The position numbers were made by a program, and so were the translations under genes. The notes below the pieces were generated by a model. The model saw only the letters and a program-made list of their open reading frames with translations, was not told where the DNA came from and did no database searches. A stretch of 58,893 nt of DNA from Clostridium sp. DSM 8431 (lineage in GTDB: Bacteria; Bacillota; Clostridia; Clostridiales; Clostridiaceae), in NCBI RefSeq assembly GCF_900116755.1, contig NZ_FPBY01000001.1, forward strand, positions 1 through 58,893, in the 5' to 3' direction. This document shows, in pieces, positions 1 to 7,820 of the stretch. How positions within the stretch are numbered: the first letter of the stretch is position 1; the number at the start of each line of letters is the position of its first letter.

Positions 1-1
1 C

Positions 2-262
2 TATTGTAAGCTTAATCATATAGCCATTCCAAAAGGAAAACATAGTTTCAAAGGTTTTAACATTCAAAGAATAAATAGTATTCACAGCAATATAAAAAGA
101 TTTATCTCTGTCTACAGAGGAGTTTCAACTAAATACTTAGCTAATTATTTATCCTTATTTAAATATATTTTTGATAAAATTCAGGAATATCCATTATTTA
201 TACAGGGTAAACATTCTTATAAAATCAAGAATTTTAAAGGCCGTCCACCTATATTTGAATAG
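2..262 (+). mobile_element. IS1595-type transposase, C-terminal fragment
   Basis: The frame is open from the window edge for 86 codons to a TAG at 260-262, so only the C-terminal end is visible. It carries the pattern INSIHSNIKRF followed by YRGVSTKYLANYL, which resembles the C-terminal part of IS1595-family DDE transposases (IN.YHSRLK...GV.TKYL.NYL). The sequence just after the stop, around 281-302, reads as a possible element end, but without the left end no inverted repeat or target duplication can be confirmed. The fragment may be the tail of an intact element lying mostly outside the window or a remnant. Family assignment is from memory of the motif. Confidence 0.7.
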
Positions 263-376
263 CTAGTTTTATTTATCACTCTATTTCATAATTGAGCCTT
301 TTTTATTAATAAGTTTTTAATATTAAAATCATATAAGAACAATTTATATATATTTATAGTAAAATAATATATAAGT

Positions 377-1078
377 TTATATAACAAAAAGGCTTCCTCT
401 ATCATATAGTCTGCCTTTTTTTAAGCTAATAGGCTCAACATCCATCTTATATAAAAATTTGTAAAGTTCATCTCCATATTTATAATAATCTAGTTCACCA
501 AAAATAACTAATTTTTCAGGACTTATTAAGCCTCCTATGCCTCCAATAAAACCATAGTTTAAAGATGGAAGCTCAATATCGCCAGGAGGAAGAAGAAGAC
601 ATTCCATATCTATTTCTTTTAATGCAGTATAAATTCCTTTATCGCTAGTAACAAAAGCGTTATGGCCTACAGGAAGAACTGAACACTTTGTATACCCCTG
701 CTTTACATCTATTATTTTTTTGTTTTTTTGAAAAGGAAGAAGATTTTTATCAGTATATTTTAAGTTGTGAATAAAAATACTATCAGATATAAGAGCATTT
801 AAAATAATATCATCAGGATATTTTGAAGAAAGTGAATTTTTTGATAGTACATAATTAATATCATGCATTGATAGTTCATCTAGGAATTCTTTGTCTATAT
901 CTTTTTGAACTATAATAAGCTTTTTTTCTTTATATAAAATATTTAACTGAATATCTACGTGGCCATTAATTGCTTCATATACTTTTGTTGATTTAGGTAC
1001 TTTAATTGGTATTAAATCTAGCTTTTTTAAGCTTTGGATTTCTTCATCTGTAGTCCTATAATCGATAAAACATATCAT
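377..1078 (-). CDS. DUF6873-type GME-fold protein
   Basis: A 233-residue protein without signal peptide or membrane segment. It looks like the clostridial family annotated as DUF6873 GME-fold proteins, related in fold to guanidino-group-modifying enzymes; no enzymatic activity is established. Visible features are a glycine-rich GGIGGLIS stretch near residue 185, a GHNAF segment near 138, and alternating short hydrophobic strands typical of a repeated alpha/beta propeller. The start is an ATG with an AAGGAGTG site about 8 bases upstream on the minus strand. It is transcribed divergently from ytxC. An inverted repeat AAAAAGGC/GCCTTTTT lies within the last codons (386-420) and may serve as its terminator. 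The family call is moderate; the function is unknown. Confidence 0.6.
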   Translation of the reverse strand: MICFIDYRTTDEEIQSLKKLDLIPIKVPKSTKVYEAINGHVDIQLNILYKEKKLIIVQKDIDKEFLDELSMHDINYVLSKNSLSSKYPDDIILNALISDSIFIHNLKYTDKNLLPFQKNKKIIDVKQGYTKCSVLPVGHNAFVTSDKGIYTALKEIDMECLLLPPGDIELPSLNYGFIGGIGGLISPEKLVIFGELDYYKYGDELYKFLYKMDVEPISLKKGRLYDRGSLFVI

Positions 1079-1221
1079 ATAAAAACACTCCTTAAAATCT
1101 CTTGTGTAAGATAAAAATACTATTAAAGATGTGAAAAATCAAGGAAATAATTACGAAAAATAAATTTTGTATAGAGTTGAAAATTTAATACATACTATTA
1201 GTAGGAAGGGAGTGAAAACCC

Positions 1222-2118
1222 ATGCTTGTTCAGGAATTAGCTTATTCAGGTGATTTAGATTTTGTTGGTGAACTACAAGAATTAAAAAAAGTATTAGAAA
1301 AGAAAGATATAATAGTTGGAATAGTAGAAAGCCAGGAAGGCATTACTCATGTAGTTAAGTTAATCTGTGATGATGATACATACGATGAAAGAATAACAAA
1401 TAGAGTTAACTTATATATAAGTAATATATTATATGAAATAGTTATATCTAAATATAAAGAAAAAGAAATGTTTCAATTTTTAACAGACACATATTTCTTC
1501 TTAAAACATGATGAAATATTAGAAGTAGAAGAAGATATTATGAAGGTTCTCCTTAGAAAAGAACAGATTAATAACGATTTATTTGTATATTGTAATAATA
1601 AAATCAATAGTATATTAGATAAAATACAGAGTTGTATGGAAGAAAATAAGGAAATAAATATAAATGGTTTCCTAACTTTTAGAATGAGGGAACTTAGAGA
1701 AGATATAGAATGTATTATAGAAAAAGTAGTAGAAGGATATTTAGTTGAAAAAGAATATAAAGAATTCGTAAAACTCTTAAAGTATTTTGTTGACATACAG
1801 GAAAGTAAAATAGAAAAAGTCAATATTTATGTGGAAGGAGATTCTACATATAAAGTAACAGATGGATATGATGAAGATATCTTCACTTCTTTTCTAAAAG
1901 ATTTATCTGATTGTAAATTAGGTATAGATGCTAATGTTGAAGATATAATAATAAGTGGATTGATAAGCAATGCACCTAAAAGTATAAATATTTATGGAAA
2001 AGATAATTGTAAAAATAAAGAGTTTATTGATACAATTATTAATGTGTTTGGTGATAGAGTTAGGACGTGTGCAAAAGAAAATACATATAAAAAAAGTGTT
2101 GACATGCAGAAGAGTTAA
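1222..2118 (+). CDS. ytxC: YtxC-like putative sporulation protein
   Basis: A 298-residue soluble, charged protein matching the YtxC family by its overall pattern, with a central helical region containing NGFLTFRMRELREDIE (about residues 149-164) and a C-terminal segment on SNAPKSINIYG, both characteristic of the family. YtxC is described as a putative sporulation protein with no known biochemical activity. It is often found just upstream of thrS or infC-rpmI-rplT in clostridia and bacilli, as here. The ATG is preceded by a good GGAAGGGAGTG site. The infC promoter overlaps the last codons of this gene. Confidence 0.75.
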   Translation: MLVQELAYSGDLDFVGELQELKKVLEKKDIIVGIVESQEGITHVVKLICDDDTYDERITNRVNLYISNILYEIVISKYKEKEMFQFLTDTYFFLKHDEILEVEEDIMKVLLRKEQINNDLFVYCNNKINSILDKIQSCMEENKEININGFLTFRMRELREDIECIIEKVVEGYLVEKEYKEFVKLLKYFVDIQESKIEKVNIYVEGDSTYKVTDGYDEDIFTSFLKDLSDCKLGIDANVEDIIISGLISNAPKSINIYGKDNCKNKEFIDTIINVFGDRVRTCAKENTYKKSVDMQKS

Positions 2119-2127
2119 TGATAAAAT
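2099..2127 (+). promoter_or_regulatory. Sigma-A type promoter for infC-rpmI-rplT
   Basis: TTGACA (2099-2104), a 17-base spacer, and TAAAAT (2122-2127). The -35 box and most of the spacer lie inside the 3' end of ytxC. The predicted transcript would begin near 2134 and carry a leader of about 150 nt before infC. Seen directly in the sequence; activity is inferred. Confidence 0.75.
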
Positions 2128-2133
2128 AATTTT

Positions 2134-2251
2134 TGTTAAGAAGAAACAGCCGTTTCTCACCTTACAGCGCATTAAATTAGCAGCTAGTGTGGTTATTTAT
2201 CGCAATGATTTTGTTTGATAATATAGGGCGGCAGTTTACTGCCGTTTTTTT
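2134..2251 (+). ncRNA. Leader attenuator of infC-rpmI-rplT operon (L20-leader type)
   Basis: The untranslated leader between the promoter and infC ends in a hairpin, CGGCAG (2229-2234) / CTGCCG (2239-2244), followed by seven T residues (2245-2251), an intrinsic terminator upstream of the coding region. In Firmicutes this operon is controlled by L20 binding to its leader, which favours premature termination; position and architecture fit that mechanism. I did not model the alternative antiterminator fold. A covariance-model search with the L20 leader family would decide the assignment. Confidence 0.7.
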
Positions 2252-2292
2252 ATTATATAGAATATTGCTTTTATTTTTCGGAGGTGAAAACT

Positions 2293-2805
2293 ATTAATAA
2301 AAATTATATAGTTAATGAAGATATAAGAGAAAAAGAAATAAGAGTTATAGCTAATGACGGAAGTCAGTTAGGTGTAATGGCTACTAGAGATGCGTTAGTT
2401 AAAGCAGAAGAAGCAGATTTAGATTTAGTTATGATATCACCAGGAGCTAAGCCACCAGTTTGCAAGATTATGGATTTAGGGAAGTTCATATACGAGCAAT
2501 CTAAAAAGGAAAAGGAAGCTAAAAAGAAGCAAAAAGTTGTTAATGTTAAAGAAGTAAGAGTAAGTCTTACAATAGAAGAACATGACATCGATATTAAAGC
2601 TAAAAATGCAAGAAAGTTCTTATTAGACGGAGATAAAGTAAAGATCACTGTCAGATTTAGAGGAAGAGAAATGGAACTTGGTCATTTAGGACTTAGAATT
2701 TTGGAAAAATTCTCTACTAAGTTGGAAGATGTATGTGTAATAGAAAAGCCAGCTAAGAGAGAAGGAAGAAATATGACAATGGTTTTAGGCCCAAAGAAGG
2801 CATAA
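2293..2805 (+). CDS. infC: Translation initiation factor IF-3, AUU start
   Basis: IF-3 binds the 30S subunit, prevents premature 50S joining and discriminates against non-canonical start codons and initiator mismatches. The protein has the usual two domains joined by a lysine-rich linker ([11 protein letters not shown], about residues 76-86); [13 protein letters not shown] and the C-terminal [13 protein letters not shown] are family hallmarks. No ATG lies near the start. A GTG at 2284 is inside the ribosome binding site GGAGGTG (2280-2286), whereas the in-frame ATT at 2293 sits 8 bases after GGAGG and gives an N-terminus ([13 protein letters not shown]) aligning with known IF-3 proteins. An AUU start is known in infC of other bacteria, where it supports autoregulation. 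It yields 170 residues. Confidence 0.93.
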   Translation: MNKNYIVNEDIREKEIRVIANDGSQLGVMATRDALVKAEEADLDLVMISPGAKPPVCKIMDLGKFIYEQSKKEKEAKKKQKVVNVKEVRVSLTIEEHDIDIKAKNARKFLLDGDKVKITVRFRGREMELGHLGLRILEKFSTKLEDVCVIEKPAKREGRNMTMVLGPKKA

Positions 2806-2826
2806 ACTGAGAGGAGGAATTTAGCA

Positions 2827-3024
2827 ATGCCAAAAATGAAAACTCATAGAGGTGCAGCAAAAAGATTCAAATTAACAGGTACAGGAAAATTAAAGAGAGC
2901 AAAGGCTTATAAGAGCCATATCTTAACAAAAAAGAGCTCTAAGAGAAAGAGAAATCTTAGAAAAGCTAGTCTAGTATCAAATACTCAAGAAAAAGCAATG
3001 AAGAAATTATTACCATATCTATAA
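2827..3024 (+). CDS. rpmI: 50S ribosomal protein L35
   Basis: A 65-residue, highly basic protein beginning [20 protein letters not shown], the standard L35 N-terminus. It is the second gene of the infC-rpmI-rplT operon, 21 bases after infC, with an AGGAGG-containing site (GAGAGGAGGAAT) upstream of the ATG. Length equals the family norm. Its expression is expected to follow the leader attenuator upstream of infC. Confidence 0.98.
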   Translation: MPKMKTHRGAAKRFKLTGTGKLKRAKAYKSHILTKKSSKRKRNLRKASLVSNTQEKAMKKLLPYL

Positions 3025-3048
3025 GAGACGGTACAGGAGGTTTAAAGA

Positions 3049-3408
3049 ATGGCAAGAGTAAAAAGAGCGGTTAATTCTCGTAAGAATCATAAAAAAGTTT
3101 TAAAGCTTGCAAAAGGTTACTATGGAGGAAAGAGCAGATTATTCAAAACTGCTAACGAATCAGTAATTAGAGCATTAAGAAATGCTTACGTAGGAAGAAG
3201 ATTAAAGAAGAGAGATTACAGAAGACTTTGGATAGCAAGAATAAATGCTGCTACAAGAATGAATGGTCTTTCATATTCTAAATTCATGAATGGAATGAAA
3301 TTAGCTGGAATCGACATAAACAGAAAAATGTTATCTGAAATAGCTATCAACGATCCAAAAGCATTCGCTGATTTAGTAGAAGTAGCTAAAAAACAAGTTA
3401 ACGCTTAA
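3049..3408 (+). CDS. rplT: 50S ribosomal protein L20
   Basis: A 119-residue basic protein with the typical start [19 protein letters not shown] and the conserved [12 protein letters not shown] segment. L20 binds 23S rRNA early in 50S assembly and, in Firmicutes, also represses its own operon by binding the leader RNA, which it structurally mimics. It is the last gene of the operon and is followed directly by an intrinsic terminator. Confidence 0.98.
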   Translation: MARVKRAVNSRKNHKKVLKLAKGYYGGKSRLFKTANESVIRALRNAYVGRRLKKRDYRRLWIARINAATRMNGLSYSKFMNGMKLAGIDINRKMLSEIAINDPKAFADLVEVAKKQVNA

Positions 3409-3423
3409 TATATATTTGTAAAT

Positions 3424-3452
3424 AAAATGCGACTAATAGTCGCATTTTATTT
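3424..3452 (+). terminator. Intrinsic terminator after rplT
   Basis: An 11-bp stem, 3424-3434 with 3438-3448 (core ATGCGACT/AGTCGCAT), closed by a 3-base loop; the T-rich run forms the end of the 3' arm and continues beyond it. It ends the ribosomal operon before ktrB. Confidence 0.85.
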
Positions 3453-3510
3453 TATATACAGAAAAATATTTAAAAACTAATGTGTTAAGTGTGGGGTGTG
3501 GAGTGGTAAT

Positions 3511-4860
3511 ATGAAAAGTAATGATAAGAGAATAAAGAAAAGTCTAAATGGAGTTCAAATATTATCAATAGGATTTTTAGTACTTATTGTGGCAGGAGCA
3601 ATAATATTAAGCCTTCCTATATCATCAAAAGAAGGAGTATATACTAATTTTCTTGACTCCTTATTTACATCTACGTCTGCAGTTTGTGTTACTGGTTTAG
3701 TGGCAGTAGATACAGGGACTTATTGGAGTACATTTGGTCAATTTGTAATAATATTATTAATACAAATTGGAGGCCTTGGTTTCATGTCTATAACGGTATT
3801 TGTTGCAGCTTTATTAGGTAAGAAAATCACATTAAAGGACAGGCTATATGTACAAGAATCTTTAAATACACTAAGTATACATGGAATTGTTAAAATGGTT
3901 AAGTATGTAATAAGCTTTGTTTTTATAGTTGAAGGAATAGGGGCTCTTTTGTTATCAACTCAATTTATACCTGAGTTCGGACTGGTAAAAGGTATGGGTT
4001 ATAGTTTTTTTCATTCTATATCTACTTTTTGTAATGCAGGTTTTGATTTAATGGGGAATTACAGTAGTGTTACATCATATAGCAGCAATGCAGTTGTATT
4101 AATTACTCTATCCTTGCTTATTATTATAAGTGGTCTTGGTTTTACTGTTATTTTAGAACTATTAAATTATAAAAATAATAAGAAACTTTCTATTCATTCT
4201 AAGATAGTTTTAACTATGACATTAGCTTTAATTATTTTTCCTACAATTTTTATATTTTTATTAGAATATAAAAATGCAGGTACTATGGCTAATATGAGTT
4301 TTGGAGATAAGATTCTAAATTCTTTCTTTACAGCGGTATCACCAAGAACAGCAGGATTTAATAGTATAGACTTAGCTAAGATGGAAATTGCAAGTATTTT
4401 TCTTACTATATTTTTAATGTTTATAGGGGGATCACCAGGATCAACAGCAGGAGGGTTAAAGACAACCACTTTTGCTATTGCAATATTAACTCTTATAAGT
4501 GTAATAAAGGGTTATGAAGATACAGAAGCTTTTGGAAGAAGATTTTCTAAGGAGTTAGTTTATAAAGCTTTTGCCCTTTTAATGTTAGGTGTTACTTTAG
4601 TGGTAACAGTTACAATGATATTATCAATTACAGAATATGATATACCTTTTATAGATTTATTTTTTGAAGCTGCATCTGCTTTTGGAACTGTAGGATTGAC
4701 TTTAGGAATAACTCAAAAGCTTTCTGTTATAGGAAAGATAGTTATAATGATAACTATGTATTTAGGAAGAGTTGGTCCTTTAACAGTTATGCTTGCACTT
4801 ATGCATAGACAAAAACAAAGAGGATTTAGTTATCCAGAGGGAAAGGTATTAATAGGATAG
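3511..4860 (+). CDS. ktrB: Potassium uptake channel subunit KtrB (TrkH family)
   Basis: An integral membrane subunit of a Ktr-type potassium transporter, predicted to hold four pore repeats around the ion path. The selectivity-filter loops are recognisable: SAVCVTGL (near residue 57), FCNAGFD, SPRTAGFNS and AFGTVGLT. The GGSPGSTAGGLKTTT loop is also typical of KtrB. The ATG at 3511 follows GGAGTGG with normal spacing; an upstream in-frame GTG at 3496 would add five residues and has no better site. At 449 residues it is the usual KtrB length. ktrA follows 12 bases later and encodes the regulatory partner. Confidence 0.93.
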   Translation: MKSNDKRIKKSLNGVQILSIGFLVLIVAGAIILSLPISSKEGVYTNFLDSLFTSTSAVCVTGLVAVDTGTYWSTFGQFVIILLIQIGGLGFMSITVFVAALLGKKITLKDRLYVQESLNTLSIHGIVKMVKYVISFVFIVEGIGALLLSTQFIPEFGLVKGMGYSFFHSISTFCNAGFDLMGNYSSVTSYSSNAVVLITLSLLIIISGLGFTVILELLNYKNNKKLSIHSKIVLTMTLALIIFPTIFIFLLEYKNAGTMANMSFGDKILNSFFTAVSPRTAGFNSIDLAKMEIASIFLTIFLMFIGGSPGSTAGGLKTTTFAIAILTLISVIKGYEDTEAFGRRFSKELVYKAFALLMLGVTLVVTVTMILSITEYDIPFIDLFFEAASAFGTVGLTLGITQKLSVIGKIVIMITMYLGRVGPLTVMLALMHRQKQRGFSYPEGKVLIG

Positions 4861-4872
4861 AGGTGTATTAAG

Positions 4873-5541
4873 ATGTCAGAAAAACAATATATAGTTATAG
4901 GTCTTGGAAGTTTTGGTAAGGCTGTAGCTAGAAATTTAAATGATATGGGAAATGATGTGTTAGCTATAGATAAGAGTATGGAAGCTGTTCAGGAAATTTC
5001 AGAATATGTAACTCATGCAGTTCAAGTAGATGCTACTGATGAAGCTGCCCTTAAAAATTTAGGTATAAGAAATTTTGATGTTGCCATAATAGCTATTGGA
5101 AGTAATATTCAGTCTAGTATAATGGCAACCCTTATTGCAAAAGAAGCAGGAATAAGTCATATTGTTGCAAAAGGAAATAATGAACTTCATGCAAAGGTAT
5201 TATATAAGGTAGGGGCTGATAAAGTAATTCTTCCAGAAAAGGATATGGGTGCTAGAGTAGCTCATAATCTTGTTTCTTCAAATATATTAGATTATATTGA
5301 ACTTGCATCTGACTATAGCATTATGCAAATTGAGACTTTAAATAAGTGGAATGGTAAAACTCTTAAGGACTTAGATTTTAGACGAGAGTACGGAATAAAT
5401 ATTATTGCTATAAAAAATAAGGGAGATATAAATATTTCTCCAGCAGCAGATGTGGCTTTAAATAAAGATGATATTTTAGTGGCCTTAGGTCAAGATGAGA
5501 ACTTAAAGAAACTTGAAAAAATCATAGAAAAAGATAAGTAA
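4873..5541 (+). CDS. ktrA: Potassium uptake regulatory subunit KtrA (RCK domain)
   Basis: A 222-residue cytoplasmic gating protein. The N-terminal RCK/Rossmann domain starts with YIVIGLGSFGKAVARNL, a GxGxxG nucleotide site, and has an acidic residue at the end of the second strand (AIDKSMEA). The C-terminal RCK_C domain (about residues 135-222) is, in related KtrA proteins, the binding site for cyclic di-AMP, which closes the transporter. It is co-transcribed with ktrB. Length equals that of Bacillus KtrA. ATP/ADP gating and c-di-AMP control are family knowledge, not visible here. Confidence 0.93.
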   Translation: MSEKQYIVIGLGSFGKAVARNLNDMGNDVLAIDKSMEAVQEISEYVTHAVQVDATDEAALKNLGIRNFDVAIIAIGSNIQSSIMATLIAKEAGISHIVAKGNNELHAKVLYKVGADKVILPEKDMGARVAHNLVSSNILDYIELASDYSIMQIETLNKWNGKTLKDLDFRREYGINIIAIKNKGDINISPAADVALNKDDILVALGQDENLKKLEKIIEKDK

Positions 5542-5554
5542 AAGAGGTGATTCT

Positions 5555-6331
5555 TTGGTTTGTATAGAAAGTAAAGATAACAGTTTATATAAAGAAACTA
5601 AAAAGCTAAAAGAGAGAAAAGGGCGTAGTAAGAGCTCAAAGTATATTATTGAAGGTTTTAGATTAGTTCAGGAAGCTTTTAAAGCTGGTATTGATATAGA
5701 GTATCTATTTATAAGTAATAAAGAAGAATATAAATTAGATGATTACCTTAAAGAGTATAAAGATAAAACAAAAGTATATGGGCTAGATGATAATCTTTTA
5801 AAAGAATTATGTGCTACAGAAAAACCTCAAGGAATAGTAGCTGTTGTAAAAATGAAGGATAAGGATATAGCTTTAGAGGGAGATTTTTATATTATATGCG
5901 ATAAAGTTCAAGATCCAGGAAATCTTGGTACTATAATAAGAACAGCTCATGCTGCAGGAGTTAATGGAATTATACTTACAAAGGGAACAGTTGATGTTTA
6001 TAATGAGAAAACTATACGTTCAACTATGGGATCATTATTTTATGTGCCAGTAGTATATGATGATGATAATCTTACTTTAGTAAAAAAACTTAAAGAAAAA
6101 GGATTTTCTATTCTTGCCACTTCATTAGAAGGGGAGAAGGATTTCTTTAATGAAGATTTAAGTGGAAAAATAGCAATTTCAGTAGGTAATGAAGGAAATG
6201 GTGTAAGTGAGGAAGTTTATAATATTTCTGATAAGAAAGTCAAGATACCTATGCCTGGTGGTGCGGAATCATTAAATGTAGCTATTGCATCTTCTATCAT
6301 TATATATGAAAAAGTTAGACAAAATGGTTGA
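5555..6331 (+). CDS. TrmH-family (SPOUT) rRNA 2'-O-methyltransferase
   Basis: A 258-residue RNA methylase that transfers a methyl group from SAM to a ribose 2'-OH, probably in 23S rRNA. An N-terminal substrate-binding domain is followed by the knotted SPOUT domain with its three motifs: DPGNLGTIIRTA (motif 1), SVGNEGNGVS (motif 2) and IPMPGGAESLNVAIASSI (motif 3). The start is a TTG at 5555 preceded by AGAGGTG with 5-6 bases spacing; no ATG fits. In B. subtilis the corresponding ysgA also lies just upstream of pheST, so the neighbourhood is conserved. The exact target nucleotide cannot be read from sequence. The pheST promoter overlaps its stop codon. Confidence 0.88.
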   Translation: MVCIESKDNSLYKETKKLKERKGRSKSSKYIIEGFRLVQEAFKAGIDIEYLFISNKEEYKLDDYLKEYKDKTKVYGLDDNLLKELCATEKPQGIVAVVKMKDKDIALEGDFYIICDKVQDPGNLGTIIRTAHAAGVNGIILTKGTVDVYNEKTIRSTMGSLFYVPVVYDDDNLTLVKKLKEKGFSILATSLEGEKDFFNEDLSGKIAISVGNEGNGVSEEVYNISDKKVKIPMPGGAESLNVAIASSIIIYEKVRQNG

Positions 6332-6356
6332 TATTTTTATTAAGTTTTTGTATAAT
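6328..6356 (+). promoter_or_regulatory. Promoter of the pheST T-box transcript
   Basis: TTGATA (6328-6333), a 17-base spacer and a perfect TATAAT (6351-6356). The -35 box overlaps the stop codon of the preceding methylase gene. The transcript would begin close to 6363, just before the T-box leader. Seen directly; activity is inferred. Confidence 0.75.
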
Positions 6357-6379
6357 TGATAGGTAATTAAATAAATAAA

Positions 6380-6624
6380 AACTATGAATGAGAAAGTAGA
6401 CATAATGGCGCTTTCAGGGAGAAAAGGTCAATAGACTGCAAGCCTTTTTATGAAGATTTATGTTGAAGTTCCCTCAGGAGTTCCAGTTGTGAAATTATAG
6501 TAGCTTCTGGCGGTATATAAAACCGTTAATTTTATTAGAGCTGGATTTAAGTTTATATAATTAAATTTAAATCAATTAGGGTGGTAACGCGGATATTTCG
6601 TCCCTTTTTAAGGGGCGTTTTTTT
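6380..6624 (+). ncRNA. T-box leader (predicted tRNA-Phe sensing) upstream of pheST
   Basis: This occupies most of the 456-base gap between the rRNA methylase gene and pheS. The hallmark T-box sequence AGGGTGGTAACGCGG is at 6578-6592 and is followed by the terminator stem CGTCCCTT (6599-6606) / AAGGGGCG (6610-6617) and seven Ts (6618-6624). Upstream, the AGTAGA element after GAGAA and the long Stem I region with GGTCAATAGACTGCAAGCC are seen. UUC triplets for phenylalanine occur in the 3' side of Stem I near 6474 and 6482, but I could not decide which is the specifier. Uncharged tRNA-Phe would stabilise the antiterminator and allow pheST transcription. The rest of the gap (6625-6787) is AT-rich with no gene. 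Confidence 0.93.
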
Positions 6625-6787
6625 AATGTCTAAATATATAATTTTTATAATAATAAATACTTATTATTACTGAATTTTAGTTATGTAAGATACTAAGACA
6701 TTAAAAATAATTATAGCCTAAAAAGAAAAATGAATAAATATTTTTAACCTTTTTAAATGGCAAACAAAATCTGAAAGGAGAAAAGAA

Positions 6788-7807
6788 ATGCAAGAACAAT
6801 TAATGCAAATTAAAGAAACAGCCTTAAAAGAAATTGAAACAGCTAAAACTGCTGCAGAAGTTCAAGAATTAAGAGTAAAGTTCTTAGGTAAAAAAGGAGA
6901 ACTTACAACTATCTTAAAGAGTATGGGAGGTCTATCTAAAGAAGAAAGACCTATAGTTGGAAAGATGGTTAATGATGTTAAAAAGGTTGTTGAAGAAAAA
7001 TTAGATGCTGCTGCTAAAGAAATTAAAGAAAAAGAAAAGATAGCTAAACTTCAAAGTGAAGTTATAGATATAACTTTACCAGGTAAGAAAAATGTAATAG
7101 GTAAAAGACATCCATTAGAATTAACTCTTGAAAAAATGAAAGATATATTCATATCAATGGGATTTACTATAGAAGAAGGTCCAGAAGTAGAACTAGATCA
7201 CTATAACTTTGAAGCTTTAAATATTCCTAAAAACCATCCTGCAAGAAGTGAGCAAGATACATTATATATTAATGATAATATAGTACTTAGAACTCAAACT
7301 TCACCAGTACAGGTAAGAGTTATGGAAAAACAAGAACCACCAATAAAGATGATTTCTCCAGGAAAGGTTTATAGAGCAGATTCAGTTGATCCAACTCACT
7401 CTCCTATATTCTATCAAATGGAAGGTCTAGTAATAGACAAGGGAGTAACATTTGCAGACTTAAAGGGAACTTTAGAATTATTTGCAAAGAAGATGTTTGG
7501 TGATAATGTTAAAACTAAATTTAGACCACATCACTTCCCATTTACAGAACCATCAGCAGAAATGGATGCTACATGCTTTGTATGTGGAGGAAAGGGATGT
7601 AATGTTTGTAAAAACTCTGGATGGATTGAACTTTTAGGATGCGGTATGGTACATCCTGATGTTTTAAGAAATTGTGGATTAGATCCAGAAGTATATAGCG
7701 GATTCGCCTTTGGATTTGGTGTTGATAGAATGGTTATGTTAAATTATGGCCTAGATGATATAAGATTATTATATGAAAGTGATATGAGATTTTTAAATCA
7801 ATTCTAG
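6788..7807 (+). CDS. pheS: Phenylalanyl-tRNA synthetase alpha subunit
   Basis: The catalytic alpha subunit of the (alpha-beta)2 enzyme charging tRNA-Phe. 339 residues: an N-terminal coiled-coil tRNA-binding arm (about 1-85), then the class II catalytic core with motif 2 ([13 protein letters not shown]) and motif 3 near the end ([17 protein letters not shown]). A cysteine-rich insertion ([16 protein letters not shown], about 264-279) with four CxxC-type cysteines suggests a metal site, known in some PheS proteins. The ATG follows GAAAGGAG with good spacing. pheT starts 13 bases downstream. Expression is controlled by the T-box. Confidence 0.97.
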   Translation: MQEQLMQIKETALKEIETAKTAAEVQELRVKFLGKKGELTTILKSMGGLSKEERPIVGKMVNDVKKVVEEKLDAAAKEIKEKEKIAKLQSEVIDITLPGKKNVIGKRHPLELTLEKMKDIFISMGFTIEEGPEVELDHYNFEALNIPKNHPARSEQDTLYINDNIVLRTQTSPVQVRVMEKQEPPIKMISPGKVYRADSVDPTHSPIFYQMEGLVIDKGVTFADLKGTLELFAKKMFGDNVKTKFRPHHFPFTEPSAEMDATCFVCGGKGCNVCKNSGWIELLGCGMVHPDVLRNCGLDPEVYSGFAFGFGVDRMVMLNYGLDDIRLLYESDMRFLNQF

Positions 7808-7820
7808 AGGAGGATAAGAA

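Noticed and set aside
1473-1823. Long minus-strand frame within ytxC
   Set aside because: Shadow of ytxC; low-complexity Ser/Leu/Ile translation without ribosome site, typical of antisense frames in AT-rich genes.
1994-2218. Plus-strand frame overlapping the end of ytxC and the infC leader
   Set aside because: It runs through the promoter and L20-type leader; the better explanation is structured RNA rather than a peptide.
6625-6787. Possible small gene between the T-box and pheS
   Set aside because: No frame with a ribosome site; AT-rich leader only.
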